Shown here one piece after another: positions 9,591-19,116 of a stretch of 64,000 bases of DNA (position 1 is the stretch's first letter; each line of letters opens with the position of its first letter). The stretch is from positions 1-64,000 of the forward strand of contig CAVVIB010000022.1 in assembly GCA_963748205.1 (NCBI GenBank), written 5' to 3'. The notes under the pieces were generated by a model. That model worked only from the letters and a program-made list of their open reading frames with translations, had not been told where the DNA came from and made no database searches. This stretch comes from JAIBJN01 sp963748205. Lineage in GTDB: Bacteria; Actinomycetota; Thermoleophilia; Gaiellales; Gaiellaceae. Position numbers and translations under genes: made by a program.

Positions 9591-10487
9591 GCGTCCCTCC
9601 GGGCCTCGAGTGGTGGCGCGAGGAGCCGGACGGCTTTCTCTGGCTCCAGCACCTGCCCGACATCGTCGGAGAGTGCGCGCGCCTCTGGTCGCTCGAGGTC
9701 GGCGAGCCGTTCCACAACGCCCACGTCTCGTACGTCGCGCCGGTCGAGCTGCGGGACGGGACGTCGGCGGTGCTGAAGATCAACTTCCCGGAGCCCGAGA
9801 GCGAGCACGAGGCGGACGCGCTCGCGCACTGGGACGGCGACGGCGCCGTGCGCCTGCTCGGCTCGCTACGACGAGCGCCGCGCGCTGCTCGTCGAGCGGT
9901 GCGAGCCGGGGACGCGGCTCTGGGAGACGCGCAGACGGCGACGACGTAACGCGCGTCGTCGCCGGCGTGCTGCGGCGGCTCTGGAAGCCGCCGCCCGAGG
10001 GCCATCCGTTTCAGCTGCTCGACCGAACGCAGCCGCCGCGCTGGGTGGACGAGCTTCCGTCGCGGGTGGGAACGGCTCGGGCGCCCCTACGAGGAGGCGC
10101 TTGCTCGACGAGGCGGTCGCGTTTCTGCGCGAGGCAGGGCCGGCGCAGGGCGAGCGGTCGTCCTCCACCAGGACCTCCATGGCGGCAACATCCTCCGCGC
10201 CCGCCGCGAGCCCTGGCTGGCGATCGACCCCAAGCCGCTCGTCGGCGAGCGCGAGTTCGACACCGCCTCGTTCCTGCGCGACCGCCGCTGGGAGCTGCGG
10301 AACGATCCGGACCCCTGGCGAGCATGAGATGCGCCGCCGGCTCGACCTGCTCGCGGCCGAGCTCGACCTCGACCGCGACCGCATGCGCGGCTGGGGCATC
10401 GCGCACGCGCTCGCCTGGGGCATGTCCGGCAAGCCCGAGCAGGACCGCGACATGGCCGACTGCGCCCGCTGGCTCGCCGCGGCCTAG
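9587..10487 (+). pseudogene. Aminoglycoside/hydroxyurea-type kinase remnant, about six frameshifts
   Basis: Reassembled across frames, this reads as an APH(6)/hydroxyurea-kinase family protein of about 300 residues. Recognisable pieces are EHEADALAHWDGDGAVRLL (N-lobe), DERRALLVERCEPGTRLWE, the catalytic loop VVLHQDLHGGNIL with the Asp base, and AIDPKPLVGEREFD with the metal-binding Asp. Shifts lie near 9866, 9927, 10069, 10102, 10158 and 10320; most are extra bases, and the one near 10158 looks like a loss. The GTG start at 9587 overlaps the rmlD stop (GTGA). The protein would phosphorylate an aminoglycoside-like or other small hydroxyl compound. Its indel density is far above the window average, so genuine decay is possible. 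Confidence 0.7.
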
Positions 10488-10515
10488 CCCGGGTGGACTT
10501 CGGCCTCCGCGCGAC

Positions 10516-10521
10516 TACGAT
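10516..10521 (+). promoter_or_regulatory. -10 element of rmlB
   Basis: TACGAT, seven bases before GTG 10529. The spacing suggests that transcription starts at or next to the start codon, giving rmlB its own promoter apart from rmlACD. Confidence 0.4.
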
Positions 10522-10528
10522 CAGGGAC

Positions 10529-11517
10529 GTGCGAGTTCTCGTCACCGGCGGCTGCGGGTTCATCGGCAGCCACTTCGTCAGGCGCCTCGTCTCCGCCGGG
10601 GACGACGTCGTCGTGCTCGACAAGCTCACGTACTCCGGCCGCAAGGAGAACCTCGACGGTCTCGACGTCGAGCTCCAGGTGGGCGACATCGCCGACCCGG
10701 AGGCGGTCACGCGGGCTGCCGAGGGCTGCGATGCCGATCGTCAACTTCGCGGCGGAGACGCACGTCGACCGCTCGATCCTCGGCGCCACCGACTTCGGCC
10801 GCACGGAGTTCTTCGGGACGCAGGTGCTGCTCGAGGAGGTGCGGCGCACGGGCGCCCGCTACGTCCAGGTCTCGACCGACGAGGTCTACGGCGACCTGGC
10901 CGACGGCGGCTCGTCCTCCGAGTCCGACCCCGTGCAGCCCTCGAGCCCGTACAGCGTCGCGAAGGCCGCGGGCGACCTCCACATCCCCGCGTACGTGCGC
11001 ACGTTCGGCATCAACGCGTCGATCACGCGCGGCTCGAACACCTACGGCCCCAACCAGTACCCGGAGAAGCTCGTGCCGCTCTTCGTCACCAACGCGCTCG
11101 ACGGCCAGCCGCTCCCGGTCTACGGCGACGGGAAGCAGATCCGCGACTGGCTGCACGTCGAGGACCACTGCGCCGGCATCGAGTTCGTCCTGCGCGAGGG
11201 CGCGCCGGGCGAGGCCTACAACGTCGGCGGCGGCAACGAGCGCGAGAACATCGAGATCACGCAGCGCATCGTCGAGCTCGACCGGCGCCGACCCCTCGCT
11301 CGTCCGCCATGTGACGGACCGCCCGGGCCACGACCGGCGCTACTCGCTCGACTTCTCCAAGCTCGAAGGCCTCGGCTGGAAGCCGGAGCGCGTCTTCGAG
11401 GACGGCCTCGCCGAGACGGTCGAGTGGTACCGGGCGAACCGCGCCTGGTGGGAGCCGATCAAGTCCGGCGAGTACCTCGACTACTACCGCCGCCAGTACG
11501 CCGACCGGCTGGCGTAG
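10529..11517 (+). CDS. rmlB: dTDP-glucose 4,6-dehydratase (RmlB), two frameshifts
   Basis: NAD-dependent extended SDR that converts dTDP-glucose to dTDP-4-keto-6-deoxyglucose, the second step of rhamnose synthesis. About 328 residues when corrected. N-terminal VLVTGGCGFIGSHF (Rossmann), STDEVYGDL with the catalytic Asp-Glu pair, PYSVAKAAGD as the Y-x3-K site, and RGSNTYGPNQYPEKL are all diagnostic. Extra bases near 10731 and 11283 split it into three frames; corrected junctions read EGCDAIVNFAAETHVD and IVELTGADPSLV. The GTG at 10529 is chosen because it places the Rossmann motif at the normal distance. Confidence 0.9.
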
Positions 11518-12979
11518 CTAGTCCTCGCCCTTCTCCTCGTCCTTGTCCTTGTCTTCGCCCTTTCGTTGCCGGGGCAGGCCCGCCAGCTCCTCGCGCAGCT
11601 GGCGTAGGGCGTCCTTGATCTCCGCGACGGTTCCCCTGGAGGTCGCGCGAGCGCTCTCAGGTGCGGGAGCGCGTCCTTGCAGCGGCCGAGCTCGACGAGC
11701 GTCCGTCCCAGGTTGTACTCGGCGTAGGCCTCGTAGCGGAAGTCGTCCGAGTAGGTCCCGCGGAGCGCGGGCACGGCGCGTTCGAGCAGCGGGAGCGCCT
11801 CTTGCCAGCGATTGTCCTGCATGAGCTGGAACGCCTCGTCGTTCAGCTCGGCGGCCTGCTCGACGCTGACGGTGTTGGCGGCCTGGGGGCCGGGCGGTGG
11901 AGGGCGGTGTTCGTCTGGGCGACGGTCGTCGACGGGGGCGGCGCCGTCGTGGTCGGCTGCGTCGCGGGCGTCGTCTGCGTGTTGGCTGCCGGCGGCGCCG
12001 GGTCGTCGCGCGTGAGCAGGACAGCCGCGCCGATCCCCACGATCGTCAGCAGCATGACGCCCGCGACGAGCGCAGCGATGGGCGCGGCGCTCGCGCGGCG
12101 GGCCGGCGGCGGGGTGACAGGAGGAGGCGGCGTCGCCCGGAGCGCGTCGGCGAGCGCGTCGACGAAGGCAGCCGAGGTCGGGAAGCGGTGCACCGGGCTC
12201 TTCGCCAGCGCCCGGGCAAAGACGGCGTCCACCGCCTCCGGCAGGTCGGCGCGCTCCGAGGCCGGCGGGACGATCTCGTGGATGTGGGCCGCCGCCTCGG
12301 CGGTCGCGGACTCGCGTGCGAAGGGGCGCCTGCCGGTGAGGAGCTCGTACGCGACGACGGCCAGCGCGTAGCGGTCGCTGGCAGCCGTCGTCTCGTGACC
12401 CCGCGCTTGCTCCGGGGCGAGGTAGCCCGCCGTCCCGAGCACGGTGCCGGGCGCGGTCATGCCCATCGTCTCGTCGATGACGCGGGCGATCCCGAAGTCG
12501 ACGACCTGGAGCCGGTCGGCGCCGTCGAAGAGGAGATTCGCGGGCTTGACGTCGCGGTGGACGATGCCGTGCTGGTGGGCGGCGTCGAGCCCCTCGGCCG
12601 CCTCGCTCAGCCACGCGAGCGCCCGGTCCGGGTCGACGGGGCCGTCGCCGAGGTGGTCGGCCAGCGTGCCGCCCGGAAGATGCTCCATGACCGTGAACGG
12701 CCGGCCCTCGTGCTCGCCGACGTCGAAGATCGTGACCACGTGCGGCTCGCCCGACAGGCGGGCGGCGGTCAGCGCCTCGCGGCGGAAGCGCACGCGGAGA
12801 TCGGGGTCCTGCGAGAGCCGCTCGGCCAGCAGCTTTACCGCGACGACGCGGTCGAGCTTGCGGTCGTGGGCGACGTAGATCTCGCCCATGCCGCCGCTCC
12901 CCACGAGGCGTGGAGCGTCGTAGCGATCCGGGAGGATGCCGGTGGTGCCCGCCACCGTCCTAGGCCTTACCGGAACCAC
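11518..12979 (-). CDS. Ser/Thr protein kinase with TPR-like ectodomain, frameshifted C-terminus
   Basis: Receptor-type Hanks kinase. Catalytic domain about residues 15-265: glycine loop GSGGMGEIY, VAVKLL lysine, catalytic loop HGIVHRDVKPANLL, DFGIARV and APEQARG. One transmembrane helix follows at about 295-318. A Thr/Pro-rich linker and a TPR-like segment (NDEAFQLMQDNRWQEALPL to YAEYNLGRTLVELGRCKDAL) come next, and the tail is lysine/glutamate-rich. The ectodomain lies in another frame: shifts near 11,900, 11,650 and 11,630 are needed to reach the stop at 11518. It abuts rmlB tail to tail and diverges from the SpoIID gene. Ligand and targets are unknown. Confidence 0.85.
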
Positions 12980-13053
12980 GCTGTGTCCAAACGTCGCTAC
13001 CCTTCAAGGAATCCTTACTGCACCTCCGTACGCTGACTGTCGATAGGGGTCTC

Positions 13054-14688
13054 ATGCGGCTCGCTTTCCGTCTCACCATTCCCGGCCTTGCCGTTCTCGC
13101 GGCGCTGATGCTTGCCGCGACCGCGCAGCCTGCCGTCACGTTCGTGTTCAAGGGCAACGGCTGGGGCCACGGGATCGGCCTGTCGCAGTACGGCGCGCAG
13201 GGCCTCGCCCAGAACGGGCGCACGTACTCGCAGATTCTCGCCCACTACTACCAGGGCACCACGCAGGCGAACCGCTCGGCGACGATCAGGGTGCTGCTCA
13301 TCGCCGGCAACGGCTCCCTCCAGCTCGGGTCGGACGCGAACTTCAACGGCGGGGGCGGCGCGTTCTCGGCCGGGACGTGGGTCGTCAGCGCCGGCGCGGC
13401 AGGCAAGATCAAGCTCGTCAAGGGCCCGACGACGCGCACGGTCAACGACCCCACGACCTTCACGCGCGGCACGGCCTCGCTCGAGATCGGCGGCGCCAAG
13501 TACCGGGGGTCGATCACGATCCGGCGCTCCGGCTCGACCGTCTGGGCGCTCAACACGCTCGGGCTGAACGACTACGTCAAGGGCGTCGTCCCGCGCGAGA
13601 TGCCGAGCTCGTGGCACGCCGAGGCGCTGAAGGCGCAGGCGGTCGCCGCCCGCTCCTACGCGCTCGCCGCGGGAGGGCACTGCTCCTGGTTCGGGACGAG
13701 CGTCATGTGCCGCGACACGCGCGACCAGGTCTACGGCGGCCAGAGCGGCGAGGCCGCCTCGTCGAACGCCGCGGTCGACGCGACCTCCGGGAAGGTGCTC
13801 GTGTCGGGAGGCGCCGTCGCCACGACCTTCTTCTTCTCGACGTCCGGCGGTCGTACGGCGGCGAAGCACCACGAGTGGGGCCCGCCGTCCATCTCGTACC
13901 TCCAGAGCGTCAACGACCCGTTCGACGGCATCTCGCCGCACCACACGTGGGGCCCGATGGACGCCGAGCTGGACTGCCCGCCGAGCCCGGGCCGTGACTG
14001 CGTCTGGTCGGGCTCGCACGTGAAGTCGCTCCTGGGCTCGCTTGCGCCGAACGGCCTGACCGACATGACGGTGACCCGCAACGGCTCGCTGCGCGTCGCG
14101 AACGTGACCGCGACCGGTGCCTCCGGCACGACCTCGATCTCGGGCGGGACGATGCGCTCGGAGCTCGGGCTGCGCTCGACCTGGTTCACGATCGGCGTCA
14201 TGCGCATCACGGGCGGCGGCACGATCAACAAGGGCCAGACGAAGATCCTGCCCGCGCTCGCGCGCAATCTCTCCGGCGTCCACCTCCAGCGGCGGCGCCT
14301 GAACGAGAGCACCTGGACCACTCTGCGCGAGATCAGCGGTCAGGTCAACATCAGCGCTCATCCCACTGTCACCACGCTCTACCGGCTGTCCTCGGCCTCC
14401 GGTGCGACCGCGGCCGTGCGCGTGAATGTGCGGCCGACCGTGCAGTTCTCCGGCTACACGAGCCGCTCGCTGAGCGGGTTCGCCGGCGAGGAGCTCGCGG
14501 GCGAGGTCGTGCAGATCCAGCGCCAGACCCCGGGCGGGGCGTGGCAGACGGTCGCCAACGGGGTCGTCCGCGAGGACGGGACCTGGACGGCCGACCTCCT
14601 GGTGCAGCCGGGCGTCTACCGGGCGTACGCCGCTCCGGGCGGCGGGCTCGCCGGCATGAGCCAGGCGCTGACGGTCGTCTCCGGCTAG
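13054..14688 (+). CDS. SpoIID/LytB domain exported protein
   Basis: 544-residue secreted protein. A signal peptide covers residues 1-26 (MRLAFRLTIPGLAVLAALML, then a cleavage-like region at AQPA). The SpoIID/LytB core is recognised by NDYVKGVVPREMPSSWHAEALKAQAVAARSYAL and by TFFFSTSGGRTA. SpoIID enzymes are lytic transglycosylases acting on glycan strands without stem peptides; in non-sporulating actinobacteria the role is less clear. The C-terminal 200 residues look like two beta-sandwich repeats that may bind wall polymer. It starts 75 bp from the divergent kinase, so regulation could be shared. Confidence 0.85.
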   Translation: MRLAFRLTIPGLAVLAALMLAATAQPAVTFVFKGNGWGHGIGLSQYGAQGLAQNGRTYSQILAHYYQGTTQANRSATIRVLLIAGNGSLQLGSDANFNGGGGAFSAGTWVVSAGAAGKIKLVKGPTTRTVNDPTTFTRGTASLEIGGAKYRGSITIRRSGSTVWALNTLGLNDYVKGVVPREMPSSWHAEALKAQAVAARSYALAAGGHCSWFGTSVMCRDTRDQVYGGQSGEAASSNAAVDATSGKVLVSGGAVATTFFFSTSGGRTAAKHHEWGPPSISYLQSVNDPFDGISPHHTWGPMDAELDCPPSPGRDCVWSGSHVKSLLGSLAPNGLTDMTVTRNGSLRVANVTATGASGTTSISGGTMRSELGLRSTWFTIGVMRITGGGTINKGQTKILPALARNLSGVHLQRRRLNESTWTTLREISGQVNISAHPTVTTLYRLSSASGATAAVRVNVRPTVQFSGYTSRSLSGFAGEELAGEVVQIQRQTPGGAWQTVANGVVREDGTWTADLLVQPGVYRAYAAPGGGLAGMSQALTVVSG

Positions 14689-15332
14689 CTCTCGAGCAGC
14701 TCGCCGGCCGGCACGTCGCGGATCTGCCGCGCCGGGTTGCCGACGACCACGGCCCGTGCGGGCACGTCGTGCAGGACGACCGCGCCGGCGCCCACGAAGG
14801 CCTCCTCGCCGATCTCGATCCCCGGCAGGAGCACGGCGCCGCCCCCGACGCGTGCGCCGCGGCGGACAGTCGGGCCCTTCATCTGCGCCAGCCGCTCCTC
14901 CGTGCGCCCCATGAAGTTGTCGTTCGTGGTCACGACGCCGGGGGCGATGAAGACGTCCTCCTCGAGCGTGGTGTACGCGGTCACGTACGCGTTCGCCTGG
15001 ATGCGCGTGCGGGCGCCGACGGTCGTGTCGTTCTCGACCAGCGAGCCGCGGCCGACGATGACGCCGTCGCCGAGCTCGCAGCGCTCGCGCACGCAGGCCT
15101 GGTCGCCCACGATCACGCCGCTGCCGAGGCGGCTGCCGGCGAAGACGACCGCGCACGCGAGGATGCGCGCCCCATCCCCGACGACGAGCGGCGCCAGCTC
15201 CTCGACCTTCGCCGTCGAACGCGCGCCCAGGCTCGGGTGCTTGCCCACGACGGCGTTGTCGCCGATCACGACGTCCTCGCCCAGCACGGTCCCCGGGTAG
15301 ACGACCGCGCTCTCGGCGACGCGCGCCTTCAT
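14685..15332 (-). CDS. Hexapeptide-repeat acyltransferase, WbpD-like
   Basis: 215-residue left-handed beta-helix transferase with repeated I-G-x-x-x-V hexads (for example VLGEDVVIGDNAVVG and PGIEIGEEAFVGAGAVV). It ends with RAVVVGNPARQIRDVP, typical of the WbpD/FdtC group. The likely reaction is acetyl-CoA-dependent N-acetylation of a 3-amino sugar nucleotide. The ATG at 15332 overlaps the stop of the oxidoreductase gene (ATGA). It is the last gene of a four-gene minus-strand operon of nucleotide-sugar enzymes. Converges with the SpoIID gene. Confidence 0.85.
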   Translation of the reverse strand: MKARVAESAVVYPGTVLGEDVVIGDNAVVGKHPSLGARSTAKVEELAPLVVGDGARILACAVVFAGSRLGSGVIVGDQACVRERCELGDGVIVGRGSLVENDTTVGARTRIQANAYVTAYTTLEEDVFIAPGVVTTNDNFMGRTEERLAQMKGPTVRRGARVGGGAVLLPGIEIGEEAFVGAGAVVLHDVPARAVVVGNPARQIRDVPAGELLES

Positions 15333-16322
15333 ACGTGCTCGCGCTCGAGCGAAGCCTGGAGCTGCTCGAGCGTGCGAACAACGGACAGGCCTGCGCGTGC
15401 GGCGGCGAGCGGGTCGCCCTCGCCGCGGAGCAGCCCGAGGAAGTGCTCGCACTCGAGGCGCAGCGGCTCCGAGTTGGGGACGCGCGGGCTGTAGACGTCG
15501 CCGATACGCGTGCTCCACTCGCCGAAGGTGCGGAGGGAGGGCTCGGCCGCGCTGTCGTAGACGGTCACCTTGCGGTCGAGCTCCATGTCGTCGAAGACGG
15601 CCATCTTGTCCTTGCCCACGACGGTCATGCGGCGCATCTTGTGCGGGTCGAGCCAGGAAAGGTGCATGTGCGCCGTCTTGCCCGACGGGAAGCGCAGGTA
15701 GCAGAAGACGACGTCCTCGACGTTGGGCTTGAGGAAGGATTCGCCGTGCGCGGAGAGGTCCGTCGGCTCCTCCTCCAGCAGGTGGAGGATGACCGAGAGA
15801 TCGTGGACGCCGAGGCTCCAGAGCGCGTTCTCGTCGCGCCGGATCGTGCCCAGGTTCACGCGGTTGCCGTAGACGTAGAGGATCTCGCCGAGCTCGCCCG
15901 AGTCGACCAGCTCCTTCAGCTTCGCCACGCCCGGGTGGTAGAGGAGCAGGTGGCCGGGCATGAGCACGAGCCCGCGCTCGTCCGCCAGACGCGACGAGCT
16001 CCTCGGCGTCGTCGGCGGCGAGCGCCATCGGCTTCTCGACGAATACGTGCTTGCCGGCCTCGAGTGCCTTGCGGGCGAGGTCGGCGTGCGTCGGCACCGG
16101 CGTGGCGACGACGACCGCGTCGACGCCGTCGTCCTCGAGGATGTCCTCGAAGCGCGTCGTCGCCTTTGCGGCCGGATAGCGCGCGGCCGCGCCCGCGAGC
16201 TTCGCCTCGTCGGCGTCGCAGGCCCACGTGAGCCGGGCCAGCTCGTTGAAGTTGCGCGCGAGGTTCGAGCCCCAGGGCCCGAGCCCGGCGATCCCGACGG
16301 TGGCGGGCGCTAGAGCTTCCAC
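15329..16322 (-). CDS. Gfo/Idh/MocA oxidoreductase, WbpB-like, one frameshift
   Basis: NAD(P)-dependent sugar oxidoreductase of about 330 residues after correction. N-terminal Rossmann motif VGIAGLGPWGSNLARNF, then VVVATPVPTHADLA and HVFVEKPMAL (the conserved E-K-P lysine). The C-terminal half contains LMPGHLLLYHPGV and WSLGVHDLSVILHLL, typical of WbpB, which oxidises C3 of UDP-GlcNAc uronic acid. One extra base near 15,986 joins ELVAS to ADERGLVLMPG. The GTG start at 16322 overlaps the preceding dehydrogenase gene by 13 bases. Confidence 0.85.
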
Positions 16323-17575
16323 ACCCGTCCGTTCTGCGTCCCGTTCTTCCCGGTGGCGTTGCGGAAGTCGACGACCAGCGACGCGCGCTCGGCCAGGGCG
16401 TCGTAGTCGATCCCCGTGTGGGCGGTGACGATGGCGACGCAATCGGCCGAGTCGATGGCGCCGTCGAGCGACTGCGAGACGAGCCCGTGCTCGGGCAATT
16501 CCGGAACGTGCGGGTCGTGGTAGGAGACGATCGCGCCCTCGTCGCGCAGGAGCTCGACCAGCTTGAGCGCCGGCGACTCGCGCAGGTCCCCGACGTCGGC
16601 CTTGTAGGAGACGCCGACCAGGTGCACCTTGCTGCCGTTGACCGAGCGCTCCTGCGAGTTGAGCGCCCGCGTGATCTTCTCCAGGCAGAAGTACGGCATG
16701 TTCTCGTTGACCTTCCCGGCCAGCTCGATGAACTCGGTGTAGAAGTCGAACTCCCGGGCCTTCCAGGTGAGGTAGAACGGGTCGACCGGGAGGCAGTGGC
16801 CGCCCAGGCCGGGGCCGGGCTTGAAGCTCATGAACCCGAAGGGCTTGGTCGCGGCCGCCTCGACGACCTCCCAGACGTCCACGCGCATCCGGTCGCAGAG
16901 CTGCGCGAGCTCGTTGACGAGCGCGATGTTGACGGAGCGGAAGATGTTCTCCAGGAGCTTGGTGAGCTCCGCGGTCTCCGGCGAGGAGACGGGGAGCACG
17001 GTGTCGAGCGCGCGCTCGTAGAGGGCGCAGGCCCGCTCGGTGCACGCGTTCGTGATCCCGCCGACGAGCTTGGGCGTCGACTTCGTCGTCCAGTCGGTGC
17101 GGCCCGGGTCGACGCGCTCGGGGGAGAACGCGAGGTGGAAGTCCTTGCCGACCTCGAGCCCGGGCGCCTCGAGCAGCGGGAGCACGTCCTCGCGCGTCGT
17201 GCCCGGATAGGACGTCGACTCGAGGACGACGAGGTGCCCCTCCCGCAGCCGCTCGCCGATCATCCCCGCGGCGCTCAGGACGATGGAGAGGTCGGGCTCG
17301 CGGTTGGCGGAGAGCGGCGTCGGGAGCGCGATGAGGATCGCGTCCGTGTCGCGCAGGGCGTCGTAGTCGGTCGTCGCGCTGATCGTCCCTGCGTCGACGA
17401 GGGACTTCAGCTGCTCGGAGGGGACGTCCTCGATGTAGCTCTCGCCGCGCTGGAGCGTCGCGATCCGGTCGGCGTCGACGTCCACGAGGACCACGGGGAC
17501 GCCGGCCTCCGCGAAGACCTGCGCGAGCGGGACGCCGACGTAGCCGGCGCCGACGATTGCGATCTCAGCGCTCAT
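16310..17575 (-). CDS. UDP-sugar 6-dehydrogenase, WbpA/WecC-like
   Basis: NAD-dependent four-electron dehydrogenase that oxidises a UDP-hexose (probably UDP-GlcNAc) at C6 to the uronic acid. 421 residues, normal length. N-terminal IVGAGYVGVPLAQVFAEAG, the middle motif ELTKLLENIFRSVNIALVNELA with substrate-binding residues, and GPGLGGHCLPVDPFY with the catalytic cysteine. C-terminal UDP-binding domain: GVSYKADVGDLRESPAL. The WbpB- and WbpD-like neighbours favour UDP-GlcNAc over UDP-glucose. ATG 17575 overlaps the end of the epimerase gene by 11 bases. Confidence 0.9.
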   Translation of the reverse strand: MSAEIAIVGAGYVGVPLAQVFAEAGVPVVLVDVDADRIATLQRGESYIEDVPSEQLKSLVDAGTISATTDYDALRDTDAILIALPTPLSANREPDLSIVLSAAGMIGERLREGHLVVLESTSYPGTTREDVLPLLEAPGLEVGKDFHLAFSPERVDPGRTDWTTKSTPKLVGGITNACTERACALYERALDTVLPVSSPETAELTKLLENIFRSVNIALVNELAQLCDRMRVDVWEVVEAAATKPFGFMSFKPGPGLGGHCLPVDPFYLTWKAREFDFYTEFIELAGKVNENMPYFCLEKITRALNSQERSVNGSKVHLVGVSYKADVGDLRESPALKLVELLRDEGAIVSYHDPHVPELPEHGLVSQSLDGAIDSADCVAIVTAHTGIDYDALAERASLVVDFRNATGKNGTQNGRVWKL

Positions 17576-18635
17576 CGCGACTCATCGTACAAAGCAGGTC
17601 AGCGATCCTCTCCGAGGCCCGTCCGTCTCCGTAGAGCGGCGGATGCCGCTTGCCCGGGGCCGCCGCGTGCGTGGCGGCGACGATCGCCTCGGGGTCGCTC
17701 CCCACCAGCTTGTTCCAGCCGGTCTCCAGCGTCTCGACCCATTCGGTCGTCGTTCGCAGCGTGACGCAGGGCACCTCGTACCAGTACGCCTCCTTCTGGA
17801 CGCCTCCCGAGTCGGTGAGGATCACACGCGCCTGGGAAGCGAGCGCGGCGAAGTCGAGGTAGCCGACCGGCGGGAGCAGGCGGACGTTGCCGGGGAGCGC
17901 GATGCCGGCCGCGTCGAGCGCGGCGGTCGTGCGTGGGTGCGCGGGGAAGACGATCGGCTCGCCGAGCTCGGTGAGTGCGCTCACGATGCGTGCGAGGGGC
18001 TCGGGTTTGACGTTGGCCTCCCGGTGGAGGGTCAGCACGAGGTACGCGCCCGGCTCGACGCCCGCTCGTTCGAGTGATTTCGAGCGCTCGCGCGCAACGG
18101 GCGCGAGGCGGAGGTTCGCGTCGTACATGACGTCGCCGACCTGGTGGATCCCCTCGGTGATCCCCTCGGCCGCGAGGTTGGCGACGGCCACGTCCGTGGG
18201 GCAGAAGAGGAGGGCCGACAGGCGGTCGACGAGCATGCGGTTCAGCTCCTCCGGCATCGAGCGGTCGAAGGAGCGCAGGCCGGCCTCGACGTGGGCCACC
18301 GGGACGAGCAGCTTTCCGGCTGCCAGAGCGCCCGCGAGAGTCGAGTTGGTGTCTCCGTAGACGAGCACCGCGTCGGGCTTCTCCTCGACGACGGCGGCCT
18401 CGATCCCGGGCAGCATCTTCCCGGTCTGCTCGCCGTGCGTGCCCGATCCGGCTTCGAGCTGGTGGGCCGGCGGAGGGAGCTCGAGCTCCTCGAAGAACAC
18501 CGCCGAGAGCTCGGGGTCGTAGTGCTGCCCCGTGTGCAGCACGATCTCGTTTACACCGCGCTCACGGAGGGCAAGTGAGAGCGGTGCGGACTTTACGAAC
18601 TGCGGCCGGTTGCCGACAACGGAAAGGATTCGCAC
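17565..18635 (-). CDS. UDP-N-acetylglucosamine 2-epimerase family (WbpI/WecB-like)
   Basis: Non-hydrolysing 2-epimerase of 356 residues with a GT-B-like fold. Motifs: VVGNRPQFVKSAPL at the N-terminus, HTGQHYDPELS, VYGDTNSTLAGALAA, HVEAGLRSFDRSMPEELNR and LTDSGGVQKEAYW. It interconverts gluco and manno forms of a UDP-2-acetamido sugar. In the Pseudomonas WbpI pathway it makes the mannuronic form after WbpA, B, E and D. First gene of the minus-strand operon. If the product is not diacetylated, plain UDP-ManNAc synthesis (WecB type) is the alternative. Confidence 0.88.
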   Translation of the reverse strand: MRILSVVGNRPQFVKSAPLSLALRERGVNEIVLHTGQHYDPELSAVFFEELELPPPAHQLEAGSGTHGEQTGKMLPGIEAAVVEEKPDAVLVYGDTNSTLAGALAAGKLLVPVAHVEAGLRSFDRSMPEELNRMLVDRLSALLFCPTDVAVANLAAEGITEGIHQVGDVMYDANLRLAPVARERSKSLERAGVEPGAYLVLTLHREANVKPEPLARIVSALTELGEPIVFPAHPRTTAALDAAGIALPGNVRLLPPVGYLDFAALASQARVILTDSGGVQKEAYWYEVPCVTLRTTTEWVETLETGWNKLVGSDPEAIVAATHAAAPGKRHPPLYGDGRASERIADLLCTMSRDER

Positions 18636-18661
18636 GCCGTCGGCGAATCTAGCCGAACGCC

Positions 18662-18766
18662 ATGACCGTCAAGCTCCTCATCGGCAGCCTGAGCCTCGTC
18701 GCCCGCCCCCTCACGGGCAGCCGCACGCTGGCCTGGTACGCCCAGCGCCGCCTCGGCCGCGCCTAG
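18662..18766 (+). CDS. Possible 34-residue peptide
   Basis: ATG 18662 to TAG 18764-18766, in the gap between the divergent epimerase gene and tRNA-Lys. It has a hydrophobic start (KLLIGSLSLVA) and an Arg-rich end. No ribosome-binding site and no family recognised. The stop lies 24 bp before the tRNA promoter. May be chance. Confidence 0.25.
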   Translation: MTVKLLIGSLSLVARPLTGSRTLAWYAQRRLGRA

Positions 18767-18789
18767 TCCGCCGCGCGTTGCACCGGCGC

Positions 18790-18795
18790 TACACT
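18790..18795 (+). promoter_or_regulatory. -10 element of the tRNA-Lys promoter
   Basis: TACACT, ending ten bases before the first tRNA base, at the right distance for a short 5' leader. The same hexamer occurs before the gene at 52487. Confidence 0.45.
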
Positions 18796-18805
18796 GACCC
18801 GCCGC

Positions 18806-18878
18806 GGGCCGTTAGCTCAGTTGGTAGAGCAGGGGACTCTTAATCCCAAGGTCGAAGGTTCGAATCCTTCACGGCCCA
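18806..18878 (+). tRNA. tRNA-Lys (anticodon CTT)
   Basis: 73 bases folding as a cloverleaf. The acceptor stem GGGCCGT pairs with ACGGCCC, the D arm is GCTC/GAGC, and the anticodon arm GGGGA/TCCCA has loop CTCTTAA (anticodon CTT at 18839-18841, one mismatch at the stem base). The T arm GAAGG/CCTTC encloses TTCGAAT. Discriminator A at 18878; the 3' CCA is not encoded (ACC-T follows). It reads AAG codons. Confidence 0.97.
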
Positions 18879-18912
18879 CCTAAGACAGCCCCGCGTACGG
18901 CGAATCGTCGCG

Positions 18913-19116
18913 TTACGCGTTCTCCCTGTCCTCGATACGGTCGGCGAGCAGATGAAACGAACGCTGCGTTGCCACGACCAGGCCCATGAGCAGCTGATTC
19001 ATCTCGTCCACCGGCGGTGCGATTCCGGAACCGCTCGCAGCCTGCGCCTTCTCGTAGGCGGGCAGAGACTTCACCTCGCGTCGGAAAACCTTGTCGATCT
19101 CGTCCCCTAATGCCAT
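18913..19116 (-). CDS. Hypothetical protein (67 aa)
   Basis: Small soluble protein beginning MALGDEIDKVFRREVK and ending in a charged segment (LLADRIEDREN), with a proline-containing middle. No domain recognised. Its ATG overlaps the stop of the flippase-like gene (TAATG), so it is very likely translated from the same mRNA. That coupling supports it being a real gene and perhaps a partner of the membrane protein. Confidence 0.6.
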   Translation of the reverse strand: MALGDEIDKVFRREVKSLPAYEKAQAASGSGIAPPVDEMNQLLMGLVVATQRSFHLLADRIEDRENA

